DNA of 64,000 nucleotides, taken from positions 62,001 to 126,000 of the forward strand of contig CAJJDN010000021.1 of the NCBI GenBank assembly GCA_905182985.1, in the 5' to 3' direction. Each line of letters begins with the position of its first letter. Position 1 is the first letter of the stretch. The notes under the pieces were generated by a model, which saw only the letters and a list, made by a program, of their open reading frames with translations, was not told where the DNA came from and did no database searches. A program made the position numbers and the translations under genes. The DNA comes from Paramecium sonneborni. Lineage: Eukaryota; Ciliophora; Oligohymenophorea; Peniculida; Parameciidae. This document shows, one piece after another, positions 13,009 through 24,186 of the stretch.

Positions 13009-14156
13009 ATGTTTTGGGGTACTCAAGTCAGTCAAGGATAACCATATAAATTAACAGCTGATGAAGCTACAGTGATTCACGTTTCAAACGTAGTTCTAGC
13101 TGAAGGTGAAACCAAAGTTTAAGTCTATGCAAAAGTAAAAGGAAAGGAATTTGTACTTGCCAACCTTGAAAAAAATAAGGTATGGTAATTTTTATATAGT
13201 TAGTTGGAACAAGCCTTTTTGGATTTATACTTTAGAGTTGACTAATAGGTTGAGATTGGAGTTAAAGGAAAAGGATCAGTTCATCTTTCTGGATACATTG
13301 AACCAGATGAAGAAGAATTGGTAATTATTTAAAATAATCTAATTAGAACGACGACTTAGATTTAGAAGACGAAGAAAGTGAGGAAGTAGAGGAAAAAAAG
13401 CCAAAGAAACCTGAACCACCTAAATAAACAGAATAAGTAAAGTAATAACCAAAAGAGCAATAAAAACCATAAACTTAATAATAATAAAAACCATAACCAT
13501 AACAAAAAGAACAATAAAAACCACAAGCTCAATAATAATAAAAGCCATAACCTGAATAATAACAAAAAGCAAAACCTTAAGCTGCCCCTCAGAAACCATA
13601 ATAATAATAACCAAAAAAGGTAGATTAAGATTTGAACGATGATGACGATGAAGATGTTGAAGATGTTGAAGAAGAGGAACTTATTGACGAAAGTGATGTT
13701 GATGATGAAGACTTAGAAGGAGAAGGTGATTTAGAAGATGAAGAAGATGATGATGAAGAAAATTTAGAGGATGATGATGAAGATGAAGAACCTTAATGTA
13801 TTTTATTCATATATTAAACTTTAGAAAAATAAAAATTCGCTAAAGGTAATTAAGGATAACAAGTTAAACCACAATAAAAATAATAATAGAAACCTTAATA
13901 TTAATAATAATAAAACAAATAATAACAACAAGGAAATTAATAATTTAGACAAGGATAGAAACCATTCTAATAATAATAAAGACATGGATAATAACATCAA
14001 AACAGAGGAGGTGACAGAGGAGGTAACAGAGGAGGTAACTAAAATTATTAGAAGAATTTCAAGAAAAATAATAATAATTTCCATAATAATAATAACAAAA
14101 AGAACTTTAACAGAAAGAATAACAATAGAGGTGGATTCAGAGGAGGTAGATAATGA
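13009..14156 (+). CDS. Nucleoplasmin-like histone chaperone with acidic, polyQ and RGG regions
   Basis: Opens with MFWGTQV and continues through a compact beta domain ending VHLSGYIEPDEEEL. This is the N-terminal nucleoplasmin-like fold shared by nucleoplasmin, insect FKBP39 and plant HD2 proteins, which bind histones and work in the nucleolus. Then come a first acidic stretch, a Lys/Pro/Gln-rich linker encoded largely by TAA codons, a long Asp/Glu tract, a second Gln-rich part, and a C-terminal RGG/Asn-rich tail with several RGG motifs typical of nucleolar RNA-binding proteins. Introns at 13180-13203 (24 nt), 13321-13346 (26 nt) and 13798-13824 (27 nt) all restore the frame. Nucleolar chromatin or ribosome-assembly work is inferred from the architecture. 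Confidence 0.85.
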
Positions 14157-14810
14157 GTATCTAATATATGTGTACATTAAAATTTAAACAACAATCCTAA
14201 ATTAAATCTCAAATATTAAAAACCTAAGGCTGATTATAACAGAACCAACATATCTTTTTTCTATCAATTCTTTGTTCAAACTAATCAGATATTCTATAAA
14301 CAAATAACAGACTATAATAATTTCTTATTAAAATTAATAATAACTCTTGAAAAATACAATATTCCATAATTAAATAATAAATGATCTCTATATAGATTTT
14401 TTAGATAGTTTAATATATAAATTACTTACATTCAAATTAAAAAAAGAAAAATATGATCAATTTAATATATATATTATATAAGATTAATTATATAAAATTT
14501 GTTTCTTAAAATAAAAAATGGAATAGCCGCGTTTCGCTCTAGGTGTCGTATGATTGCAAATCACCGCACTCTACTAATTGAGTTCCTATCCCAATATAAA
14601 TAATAATAATAAATGATCAATATGCATGAAAGAAAATCTCTGACTGACAGATAGAAACTTTAAAGTGATCCTATTTCTTTTTATATTTGGCATATAATCT
14701 CAGAATAATTATAGATATTTGTCTCATACATTTTTCGTGCTGCAAAGTTAATTTAGATCAGCAAAGAGCATAACACTCTATTAAATAAACTTCCTATTCA
14801 ACTTAAAAAA
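14157..14810. other. Intergenic region carrying the tRNA-like element
   Basis: About 650 bp between two plus-strand genes. It is A/T-rich apart from a compact GC-richer block at 14519-14592 described separately. No reading frame worth calling. Confidence 0.6.
14519..14592 (-). tRNA. tRNA-like element (possible tRNA-Ala, degenerate T arm)
   Basis: On the minus strand the ends pair as a 7-bp acceptor stem, GGGATAG with CTATTCC, including a G3-U70 wobble and A73, the classic alanine identity features. A D-arm-like hairpin follows (ACTC AATTAGTA GAGT), and a hairpin then presents TGC or GCA in its loop. After the 3' end comes a T6 run, as in a Pol III terminator. About half the block is G or C in a genome near 28%. 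Against it: position 8 is not T, G18 is replaced, the anticodon stem has a mismatch, and I cannot fold a normal T arm or find a good B box. It may be a decayed tRNA gene or another small structured RNA. Confidence 0.4.
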
Positions 14811-16375
14811 ATGATTAATTGGGAAGATGATTCTAAGGAGGATATATAAGAAAAAATATATATTAAAATAGAAGAACTATTATAAATAGAGCGCAGTTAA
14901 TTTTCTAATAAAATTGAAGGAATTAGGGAAATTGTACAAAAAGAATATGAAAAAGTAAATTATTCATTTATTATAGTACAAAATGATAAATAATTCTAAT
15001 TAGGAATCTCTCTAGGCTTAAAATATAAGTAGATTCTCTGCATTTTCAAAAGGTAAAAAGGAAGATAGATCAAATTAAATAATAAATATAAGTGAGAATA
15101 CATTTCTTTAGGATATTAGTTATATTTAAAATTAGGAAAGAAAATTAAAGTTTAAAGAGCAAATTGTGAATCCTACTAAGACTTATTATAAATAATTATC
15201 AAGAGTACAAACTAATATATTAAATAAAATAAATAAAATAGCTTCTTTTTAAGATGTTCGATTCTAAAAATTGGAAAAAATTAGATAGGTATAAATACAA
15301 ATTTATATATAGATTGAAAGTACGATAGAAGAAAAGTTAGAATCAGTTTATTCAAAATTGTTAGAATCATCTCAAAAACTCCTACAATTAGATTAGACTC
15401 AATCCTAGAGGCATATATAAATTAGGAAATGTATACGTCCAACATAAATTAATAATACAAATACTTAGCGTCTTAATTTACAATAATTAATTTAAACTAA
15501 AATTTTTGGAAATTCCTCATAGTTAAAATAAAATAGATTATAAATAAGTTAAAATCCAATTTAATTAAAATCATAAATTCATTTGAAACTTGAATAATAA
15601 ATAAAATCTAATTAATTATGTCAAGAAAAAGTAGAAAAAGCTAAAATTATTTAAAATTATTTTAGAAAATATTTATAAAATAAATAAAAAATAAAGGTAA
15701 TTGATAAAAAATAGCCTCCAAAGACTATAATTCATCATTTTAAATTAGATATAAATAGAATTGGTAGTTAATCAAATCATACTTCAAATAGTACATAAAG
15801 ATAAAAGAAAGGTGTTGTAATGATAACTCAATAAAACATAATTTCATTTTTATAAAGATAAAAATCTTTAAGTAAAAAAGGATATTAAGAGAAATTGTAG
15901 CATGCAAAATAAAAAAAAATACAATAAGCAATTGAATAAAATGATATAAATATCATTATAAATTCAGGATTTAATTTTGGATAGGAAGATTATAATTCAA
16001 AAGATGAGTTGTAAAATACACCTTTGTTTTATTGTGCAAAGAAAGTAAATCAAGTTTGATTTAGAACCTCTATGAATTTTGTCGATTTCTTTTGTAAAAT
16101 GGTGCGAACCCAAATATAAAGTGTTCCTAAGGATAAACTGCCACCCATTAAGCGTGCTAACATAAAAACTCTGTTCTTTTGAATTTATTTACTGAATATG
16201 GTAATTAAAATTTAATATTAAAGGTGCTGATTTCAATATGCCAGATAACAAAGGTGTAATTGCTTAAGCTTTACTTGAAAAGGAACAGAGTCCTATTCTC
16301 TAAAATCAAAAAAATTTATAATTAAATATCAAAAATGTTACCTCTCCATAATTTGATGAGTTTCTAGTAATGTGA
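14811..16375 (+). CDS. IQ-motif and ankyrin-repeat protein
   Basis: About 500 residues. The first two thirds are Lys/Gln-rich and partly coiled-coil. An IQ-type calmodulin-binding motif, IIQNYFRKYLQ, lies near the middle. The C-terminal part contains ankyrin repeats with the characteristic NTPLFYCAKK, NGANPN and GQTATHQAC patterns. Introns: 14955-14976 (22 nt), 16045-16064 (20 nt) and probably 16201-16223 (23 nt, ending AAG); removing the last keeps the repeat YGADFNMPDNKG intact. The combination suggests a calmodulin-regulated scaffold, but no specific family is recognised. Confidence 0.78.
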
Positions 16376-16407
16376 AATGAAAATTATAATTAATATTAAT
16401 TAAATAA

Positions 16408-16620
16408 ATGGATATTTTTAAGGATTTATTTGCTACATAGGGATTCTAACTATGTGTAAAGGCTGTTTAAGATGTTCAATCAAATGGTGATCAAGAAGCT
16501 TTATTCAAGTAATGTTAATAAAATTATGCAAATGCATACAAAGTGGTTGGATAGGAATTTCTAAGATTCTTTAATAATTAGCCATCCAAAGATAGATATG
16601 GTCCACCAGAAGAGATCTGA
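16408..16620 (+). CDS. Small soluble protein, unknown (70 aa)
   Basis: A complete intronless frame from ATG to TGA, 32 bp after the preceding stop. The residue mix is balanced, with hydrophobic residues at helical spacing, and it ends in a Pro-rich stretch, so it reads as a true protein rather than A/T noise. No domain is recognised. It has two cysteines and no signal peptide or membrane segment. Confidence 0.6.
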
Positions 16621-16666
16621 TTATTATAACATCATTACAAAACATTATTTTATATAAAATATAAAA

Positions 16667-17265
16667 ATGAAGAAGCTGTTCTAAAAAAATTTTAAGTATA
16701 ATGCATGGAGATATAAGAATATTTTTGAATCGTTAGAAAAATAAGAAAACTATTAACAATTTATCATCTAAAATTAGTAATTATTCTTTAATAATGTACT
16801 TGGAACTATGAAACATCTTTTAGCAGCAGATTATATTTGGTATGGAAGGATAATGAACTTATAAAGCATAGAAGTTCCCTTTTTGATTGAGGAGAACAAA
16901 TTAAAAATAGATGTAAAATGTTTTCAGTATTTTTTAAATAGTTAAAAGAACTAATTTTATTATGGCAAAGTGATGATGATAAAATATTTGATAAGCTGCC
17001 ATTTGATTATCAGTAAACTAAATCCTTACTCTTGGATATAAATTAAGTATTCTAATAACTTATAGATAAATGTGATGATGCTTTCTTTGATAAACATTTT
17101 GAATATTCTGATAGCAATGGAGTCTAATAGAAAAAGGACGCATAAACTGTATTTTACCATCTTATTAACCATCATACGCATCACTTAGGATAAATATCCG
17201 CTGCATATACATAGTAATATGGAAGAAAAGATTTCTTTTCGACTGATTTTATATATTTTAAATGA
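16667..17265 (+). CDS. DinB-like four-helix protein (DinB/YfiT/DUF664 superfamily)
   Basis: About 189 residues with one 29-nt intron (16913-16941). Helix 2 carries GTMKHLLAADYIWYGRI, matching the DinB superfamily hxLxADxxWxxR region. Helix 4 carries the metal-binding HLINHHTHHLGQI (family NHxxHHRGQ). The three metal-binding histidines of the superfamily therefore appear to be present. Members are metal-dependent helical-bundle enzymes, often thiol transferases or hydrolases, and are much commoner in bacteria than in eukaryotes. The substrate cannot be told. Codon use and intron size match its neighbours, so any transfer from bacteria is old. Confidence 0.75.
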
Positions 17266-17272
17266 ATTCACA

Positions 17273-17545
17273 ATGAAGAATCATTAATTTAATTAAAAAA
17301 TTCACTTAATGCAAAGCAACATATAAAAGGAAACAAATAGTCTGGTTTCATAATGCTTGATTTAAATTTTATAAAAAAAGCCTGAATTATTTAAATCATT
17401 AATGTTAAGACAATAGCCAAGGGAAAGCTTGTAACAAATATTTAAAGAATATGATGAATTGTAGTAAATTATGAAATTAAATTCCAAACTCAGGGAAGAT
17501 TTTGCTGTTTTGGAAAAATTACTAAACATGGCAATTGAAAATTGA
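17273..17545 (+). CDS. Small helical protein, unknown (90 aa)
   Basis: An intronless frame starting only 7 bp after the DinB-like stop. It is rich in Leu, Lys, Gln and Glu with heptad-like spacing towards the C-terminus, so probably helical or coiled-coil. No family is recognised. The very short gap raises the chance that the true start is downstream or that the two reading frames share one transcript. Confidence 0.5.
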
Positions 17546-17557
17546 TTGAATTAAAAA

Positions 17558-18184
17558 TCATTAGAATTAATGTTATCCACTTACATACTCTATAATAGAA
17601 TCTTCATCTTCATACTCATCTTAATAACTATATTTCCAATAGTTATATTATTCATCTTTATTTTCTTTGCTAACTTTTTGTCTTCGATCTAATTTCTCTT
17701 TAATAGATCCTTCATAAAAATATCTAGGTTTTCTTATTTCTTTTTCTTCCTTTTAATTTAATGTGCATTTAATAGGTGGTATTGATTAGGAATAATACAA
17801 TTCATTTTTTATTTTTGAGATGATAATTTTTGAAGCTTAGACTTTTTTAGAAATCTACTAAGGTTCTAATGATTAATTGTTGACAATTCTCTTTAAATTT
17901 TCTTCTTAATAAAAGTATCTATTTGAGAGCAATTTTTATTATTTCTTTTTTAACACCACACCTTTAATCTTATTCTTTATTATTTTATCTTGTATTTACC
18001 TAGATTTTTCAGAATTTGCTTTGATTCCTCTTACTTCTGTAAAATATTCATTATAATAGATATTATTTGGAGATTAAGATTTTGTTTTATTTAAATTTGG
18101 TAAATGAAATCTATCGCTATTTTAGTAAATTCTTGAGATAGCAATTGTTGGCTTATTTTAAAAACTTATATTACAATCTTTCAT
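17558..18184 (-). CDS. Basic Gln/Lys-rich protein, unknown (208 aa)
   Basis: A single open frame from the ATG at 18184 to the TGA at 17558-17560 with no intron needed. It is basic overall with an acidic patch near the end and many Tyr, Gln and Lys residues. No signal peptide, membrane segment or recognised domain. Convergent with the small gene ending at 17545, leaving 12 bp between stop codons. Confidence 0.55.
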
Positions 18185-18782
18185 TTAATTAAATAAAATA
18201 TAGCTTTGGGTTGAATATTATAAATACTTTCTCATCATCAAATGACTTTGGCATGTTCAATAAGAAATCAATAACTGACGTGAAAAATTATTCAGTAATT
18301 GTATATTTAAAGCTTTTTTCTTATTTTTATTACTAATCTTTTAGGTAATTTATAATGTGATAAGTAATTGATTTCATTTATAAATTTCTTTTAAAAAATA
18401 TTAGTTTTCTTATAAAACAAATCTTTAAACTTTAAATCAAATGATTCATGTTTAGTTCTTGATGTATTTTAGTATTAATTGCCTTATAATTTTATTTATT
18501 TCAAATTAACAAAATTTATAATAAAATTTGACATAAAATATTTTTCAATATTTTTCTATCTAATTTTTGAGATTTAGATTTAAACTATTGGGATTCCATT
18601 TAAAACTAATGTTTTGTTTTAATTTTTTTTAATAAATTTATATTTTTATAAATCTTTTTATGACCAATTTTGTTTAACCTATTGTTAATATTCGATTATA
18701 AAATTTCCTTATTCTGTTTACGATTAATTGTCAGATTGATTTTTATTATTATTTTTTTAATTTTTCTAAATTATTAAACATC
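18185..18782. other. Intergenic region
   Basis: About 600 bp between divergent genes. A/T-rich with many short T runs; no reading frame, repeat or structured element seen. Confidence 0.55.
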
Positions 18783-19504
18783 ATGAAATGCGCAAAGAAA
18801 AAATACAAATATTTAATTGAAGATGATCGAATAGATATGGAGAAAATACTTTAAAATATTAGATATACTTTGGGTATTTATAATCATAAATATAGATATT
18901 ACATAGTATGAATAAAATGAATTGTAAAAAATGTTTTGTGTAATAAAAGACAAAATGCATTGTCTTGAAACTTAAATTTATACAATTTAAAAGGAAGAAA
19001 GAGCATTATAAAGTGAGAACGATGAGCTCCAATATTTTATTAATGAAAAAAAATAAATGTTAAAAGAACTAAATTCTTTAATTGAAATCGTTGAAGTTTC
19101 AAATGAAAATTTTTAACTTGATGGTGATTCTTCTATTAATTTGTATCACATTTTGTAAACTTACACTCCTAGAAAATAAAAAGTAGGAATGGATATACTT
19201 TTAAATATATAGAAAGAAGAATAGTAAATATAAGAATTGAAAGGTTTATTATAAACAGTCTAAAATAAAATTATAAATTTAAATTAGAATGAATTGTTTT
19301 GGTCATGTATTCGTTGTAGGAAAAGATTGTAGGAAGGACAAAATGAATAAGTAAACACATTCTAAATTTTAGTCTTGCATTTATCATTCTGGCCAACTAA
19401 AATATTTTTCTTGTAGGACTTGTGGAGCAGATGAATATTTTACTTGTTGTCATCAATGCCGAGATTGTAATTCCGGCTGCAAAATGGGTCTGCATAAACC
19501 ATGA
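18783..19504 (+). CDS. Coiled-coil protein with C-terminal CHORD-like zinc-binding domain
   Basis: About 225 residues with two 22-nt introns (18874-18895, 19351-19372). The N-terminal two thirds are helical and Gln/Glu/Lys-rich. The C-terminus has a dense Cys/His array: CIRCRKRL, then CIYHSGQ, CRTCG, TCCHQC and finally GCKMGLHKP. The spacing CxxHxG ... CC ... GCKxGxH closely recalls the CHORD zinc domain of co-chaperones such as RAR1/CHP-1, although the extra CxxC pairs differ from a canonical CHORD. Zinc binding is a safe inference; an Hsp90 or chaperone role is only a suggestion. Confidence 0.72.
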
Positions 19505-20554
19505 TTTACGGATTTTTAATCAGTAATTTATTGATTATCTTAAAGGCTTTTATTATCAAAATATCATTATCCTTTAAAGATTTTTCATATAGTCTCCTGA
19601 TATAAAAATTTAGTCTCTTGATTTGTTTAATATCATGTTAACTAACTTTCTATTTGTTATTTCTAATTTTCAGAATGTTATTTATTGCTAAATATCAAGT
19701 TACAAATATTATGAATAAATTTTTAAGAATGCTCATTTTAAAAAATCTTGAATTTTATAATTATATTAATTTAAAATTAAATGATTTAAATCTGTTAATT
19801 TGGTTTTTATTAAGTTCAAATCCTTCCAAGTAAGAAAAATAGAAAAATCGATGTACTATCATAAATTATTTTTCCTTTATTATTATAGAAAATAAAATAA
19901 AAATTATTCTATGCTCTTACTTAGATGTTAGTTACATTTTCTCTGAAATTTAGAGTAACTATATATTTTTCAAATTATTTATTAATTATCATACCAGTTA
20001 GTATTTGCTGATGCTTCTTTAATTACTTAAATTTATTAAGATTAAATATAACAAGTAAAATAGGTTTTATAATAATTATTAGATAATATGGAAAATTCTA
20101 ATACAGTTTAATTAAATTAACATAAACTGATAGTCATTAATATATTCTCAATATTACTCTATATTTACATAATTATTTTCAATTTATAATATAATTTTTA
20201 AAGGAAAAATACTTAATACTTTAAGTTAAACTAAATTATGTAATGACCCTAAAGGATAAGGTTTAAATTGAGGGATATCATTACAATAATAATAAAAACT
20301 GTTAAGCATAGCTTTTTCTTTTGTTTTTAAATAATAAAATAGCTAAAAATTAAATCAAATAAAGTAAATAAATTTATTCCCAATAAAATGTAAAGTTGCA
20401 TCATTATCAAATAATTGGAAAGTTATCCAACATAATAATACAACATCATTTTAATTAATCATTTTTATTATCTAAGCTCTTTATTTTTATAATTTATGAA
20501 ATTTAATTAAAATAAAAATTTTTATAAAAATTTTATCTTAAAAAAATACAATTA
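19505..20554. other. Long intergenic region
   Basis: About 1,050 bp between convergent genes, the longest apparently gene-free stretch in the window. Mostly A/T with no coding frame. It contains a GC-richer inverted repeat at 20240-20284 (separate entry) and a weaker stem near 19930-19960. Confidence 0.55.
20240..20284. repeat. Imperfect inverted repeat / hairpin
   Basis: The arms GTAATGA-CCCT and AGGG-ATA-TCATTAC pair over 11 bp with a 3-nt bulge, enclosing a loop of about 20 nt. In such A/T-rich sequence this G/C-containing stem stands out. It could be part of a small RNA or a transcript-end structure; no snoRNA boxes are convincing. Confidence 0.35.
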
Positions 20555-21331
20555 TCATTTGCAAAAATATCCAAAGTACTTATCTTTTGAAGATCTAGTG
20601 AATCCTCCTCCTATTCTTAACTATATTTTAAATTATTGATCAGGAATATTAATATAACTAACTTCTTAATCCAGTGACCATCGACTGTAATTTAAGTCTG
20701 ATAATATTGATTTGACAGATTCTGATCTTTCAGTTTACAATACAGGTAATTTATTTTTACCATTTTTCCTTTAATTAAAAACTTGTATTTTTTGAATAGC
20801 CTATCTATATTTTGAAAAATATTATGATTCATCCATCTATTTCTTAGGAGCTTTGACTTAAACTTTTTAGTATATCTTACTGAATTCTTTTATAACTTCA
20901 ATTCTATTTTGCTTTGCAATTTTTCCTTCTATCTGATGGAATTCGTCTGAAAGTTAAAAATTATGTGGATTTATATTTTTCTAACTTTCATAATAAATTT
21001 AATTAGCTTTGATCTTCTAATTTAATGTTAAAATTCCATAATTAGAATTCATTTCTTCTGGTGTTGTATTAAGTAAAATTTTCTTGCATCTAATTACTGA
21101 TCCTCCTTTAACTGGAAACGATAAAGGCTTGAATATAGTTTGTTAGTTTTTATTATTAAAATTTTATTGATTTGTTTTCATTTCATTATAAGAAGATTAC
21201 ATCATATATTCTTTATTAAAATCAACAATATTGGCTAGTTCATTTTATGCTTCCTTTAAATAATTATGCATACGAAGCCGATCTTCTAAATTTTATTTAT
21301 GTTCTTCTCCGAAACTGTTTTTCTTTGACAT
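20555..21331 (-). CDS. Unknown hydrophilic protein (258 aa)
   Basis: One uninterrupted frame from the ATG at 21331 to the TGA at 20555-20557. N-terminal helical region rich in Asn, Gln and Glu; the middle is basic (several Lys-Lys pairs). No signal peptide or membrane helix. No family recognised. Confidence 0.6.
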
Positions 21332-21567
21332 TTTTGGAGAATTTCTCAATCCTTTAATATCGTTTGGTTTTTTACTTTTGTTGTTTGATTTTTCTAATGA
21401 TTATAAAATAATTGATTGTTATTACATAATTATTTTGATAATTAAAATTAATAAATTACCCAAAATAATAAAATATTACCAATAAAGAAATAAATTATAG
21501 AAATAAAGAAAAAAATCTTTAAAGTAAATAAAAATCTATTAATTTAAGATTCTATAAAAGGCAACGT

Positions 21568-22159
21568 TCAAGTAAAATGAATTTTGTCACAATTTGATGT
21601 TTTAGGTTCATTTTGATGAGTAAGAATTTGTACATCTTGATTATCAACAGGAGTTGAGATTGACAAAGATGTGCATAACTTAGATTATTCATCTAGATTT
21701 GAAATTTAATCACATGATTAAATGATTGGTAAACTTATTTAAGATATAAATTTCTATTATTTATATATATTATATATACTTAATAAATTTTTTGGCAGAG
21801 ATTTTCTGGTACATCTCCTTCATCAATACTTTCTGATTATTATGATGAAATTTAATCTAGGAATTAACTAGATTCTTTTAATTCTTGTAAATATTAATCA
21901 ATATATTAATTTAACTTTGAAGATAATTCTTCAATCTAATTTGATTCATTCTTAGAGAACACCAAGTTTTATTGCATCTCTTCTATATTAATGGTTGTAG
22001 AACCTTAGTCTTTTATTACCTCTGTTTCTGAGGACGGTTAAGTTTTTGTTTCATGTATTATTTAAGGCTAAATATAAATATTATACAGACTACTTAATTC
22101 TAATTCTCCTAATTAATATCTTTTAGTTTTGAATGAATGAAATTAAGTCTTATGTTCAT
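21568..22159 (-). CDS. Unknown Gln/Ser-rich coiled-coil protein
   Basis: Built from the ATG at 22159 with two 26-nt introns that give a continuous, natural frame to the TGA at 21568-21570. The protein is about 180 residues, Ser/Gln/Glu-rich with a central helical stretch (IEELSSKLNQYIDQYLQEL). The plus strand also has an open frame here, but its composition is poorer. No domain recognised. Confidence 0.6.
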
Positions 22160-22589
22160 ATCTAAATTTGTATTTGTTTCGGTTAATTATGACATTATTA
22201 AATATATTTTAAATATTAAACAAATATTTCAAGCTCATAAGTATATATCTTTAAGTTTGAAGTCTCTGAATGATTTAGATAAATTATTAATTTATAAATC
22301 AACTTTGTTTAAGAAAATAAATAGATCAACAAAAATAGATAAAATATTCATAAATCTTAATTATATAAAAAATGTAAATTTGTGTTTTTGATTAATACAC
22401 TTTAAAGGTAATCAGAAAAATATTGAATTTAAATAGAGTCAAAAATTCAAATATTAGAAAATAATCATTAACAAAATTGTATATATATGAATAATATAGA
22501 AAAATTCAATTTTGTATATTCTGAATATATATTATTTGTTTAATTATTTCATTGTTTAATTGGAATGATGTAATTAGTTTAATTAAAAT
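22160..22589. other. Intergenic region
   Basis: About 430 bp between divergent genes. An open stretch on the plus strand (22137-22391) is no longer than expected by chance when only TGA is a stop. Nothing else seen. Confidence 0.5.
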
Positions 22590-24119
22590 ATGAAAAAAAC
22601 AATCATTCTCATTTCTGTTTTCCTTATAATTTAGGCTATAGAAATTGCATAATTGGATAAGGATGAAGTGGATGTTACTAAACTTAATGCCCTTTTTGGT
22701 ACAAATTACCAAGGAAAGATGTAAAATTATTAATTAGAAATTAGCTATTCTGGTTATTTAAGTGCAAAAGATGATGGCAAAGTATAATTTCATTACCTTT
22801 TTTACCCATCAATAGATTCTGCTATTGAGAAACCTTTGATATTATGGTTACTTGGAGGACCAGGATGTTCATCAATGATTGCAGCTTTTACAGAGAGTGG
22901 TCCTTTTACCTTCATAGAAGAATCTATAGAATTTGAAGAGAATCCTCATACATGGACAACATTTGTATGTTTGTTATATATAAATTTAGGCCAATATGCT
23001 TTACATAGAATCTCCAATATCTGTTGGATATTCTTATGGTCCTGATGGAACATAATCTGATGAATCAACTGCTGAATACAATTTGAATGCTTTGATTGAT
23101 TTTTTTGTGAAATTTCCAAATTTCAAAAACTAAAAATTCTATATAGGAGGAGAATCGTATGCTGGTATTTATGTTCCAACTTTGATTCAGGAAATAATAA
23201 ACTATAATGAATAACCTATTAATCCTGAAGTTTTAAGGATTAACATTTAAGGTATGATAATAGGAAATGGTTGCACTGATCCAAGTGAGTGTACTTAATT
23301 AGGATATCTTTTTCCAAGACATAGATTAGATTTTTATGGTCGACATGGTTTCATTAGTGAAGAAACATATAAGAAAATAATAGATAACACAGAAAAATGC
23401 AGTTTTTCTGATAAGTAAGAATGCCAAGCTTTAGCATATGAAGCTTTGGTTTAAATAGCTGGACCTAAATATGATTTCTTAATAAATCAATATAATGTTT
23501 ATGGCAAATGTATAACTAATACTTCTGAAGGAAGCAAAAGAATGTAAAGTCCACTTAGAGTATCAGATGAAGAGAGAAATGATTCTGATGTTCCTCCATG
23601 TGTAGATGTTAAAGGATTATATCATTGGTTTTAGATGAAAGAGGTTCGAGAAGTAAGAATTAGATATTTTATATTAGTTATTGAATATAAGAGATGAATC
23701 ACCTAAATGGGTTGCTTGTTCATTGAATTTTAAAAATTATTAAATTAATCCAAATGGATCTCTTTATATATATCCTACTATTTTAAAAAATAATATCAGA
23801 GTTCTTATTTTAAGTGGAGATGTAGATGGAGTTGTACCTATAGCTGGTACTCTTTATTGGATTGATAAACTTTAATAATAATTATGTAATGCAAACATCT
23901 CCTATTATAGAGTTGAATACAATTAAAAAATGGAGACCTTGGTATATACCTGGTATTGTTACAAGATAAGTTGATAAAGATTAAAATGCTGGAAATGTTT
24001 TTGATATTGAAGGATTGACTTTTGTCAGTTTTAGAAATGCTGGTCATGAAGTACCTGCAGAGAAAAGAATGGAATCTAAAATTGTTTTAGAGAAATTCTT
24101 AAGATAAGAATATTTGTGA
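22590..24119 (+). CDS. Secreted/lysosomal serine carboxypeptidase (peptidase family S10)
   Basis: About 484 residues with a clear N-terminal signal peptide. Family landmarks in order: WLLGGPGCSS (oxyanion-hole region), the nucleophile in GGESYAGIYVP (Ser about 181), the aspartate in LSGDVDGVVP (Asp about 394) and the histidine in RNAGHEVP (His about 461). The catalytic triad is therefore complete. It should remove C-terminal residues from peptides in lysosomes or food vacuoles, or outside the cell. Three 25-nt introns (22965-22989, 23653-23677, 23886-23910) are each supported by motif continuity. Starts in an A/T-rich leader with no other ATG in frame upstream. Confidence 0.93.
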
Positions 24120-24186
24120 AATTTAAATTGATTTTTGTATTCTTATTAAAGAGTCTATTTATAAAGTTAATTTATATTAATAAATT

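Noticed and set aside
13362..14177. Leu-rich minus-strand frames that look like membrane helices
   Set aside because: Complement of Gln/Asp/Asn-rich repeats in the nucleoplasmin-like gene.
22137..22391. 84-codon plus-strand frame
   Set aside because: Length is not significant when TGA is the only stop in A/T-rich DNA, and the composition is Ile/Lys/Asn noise.
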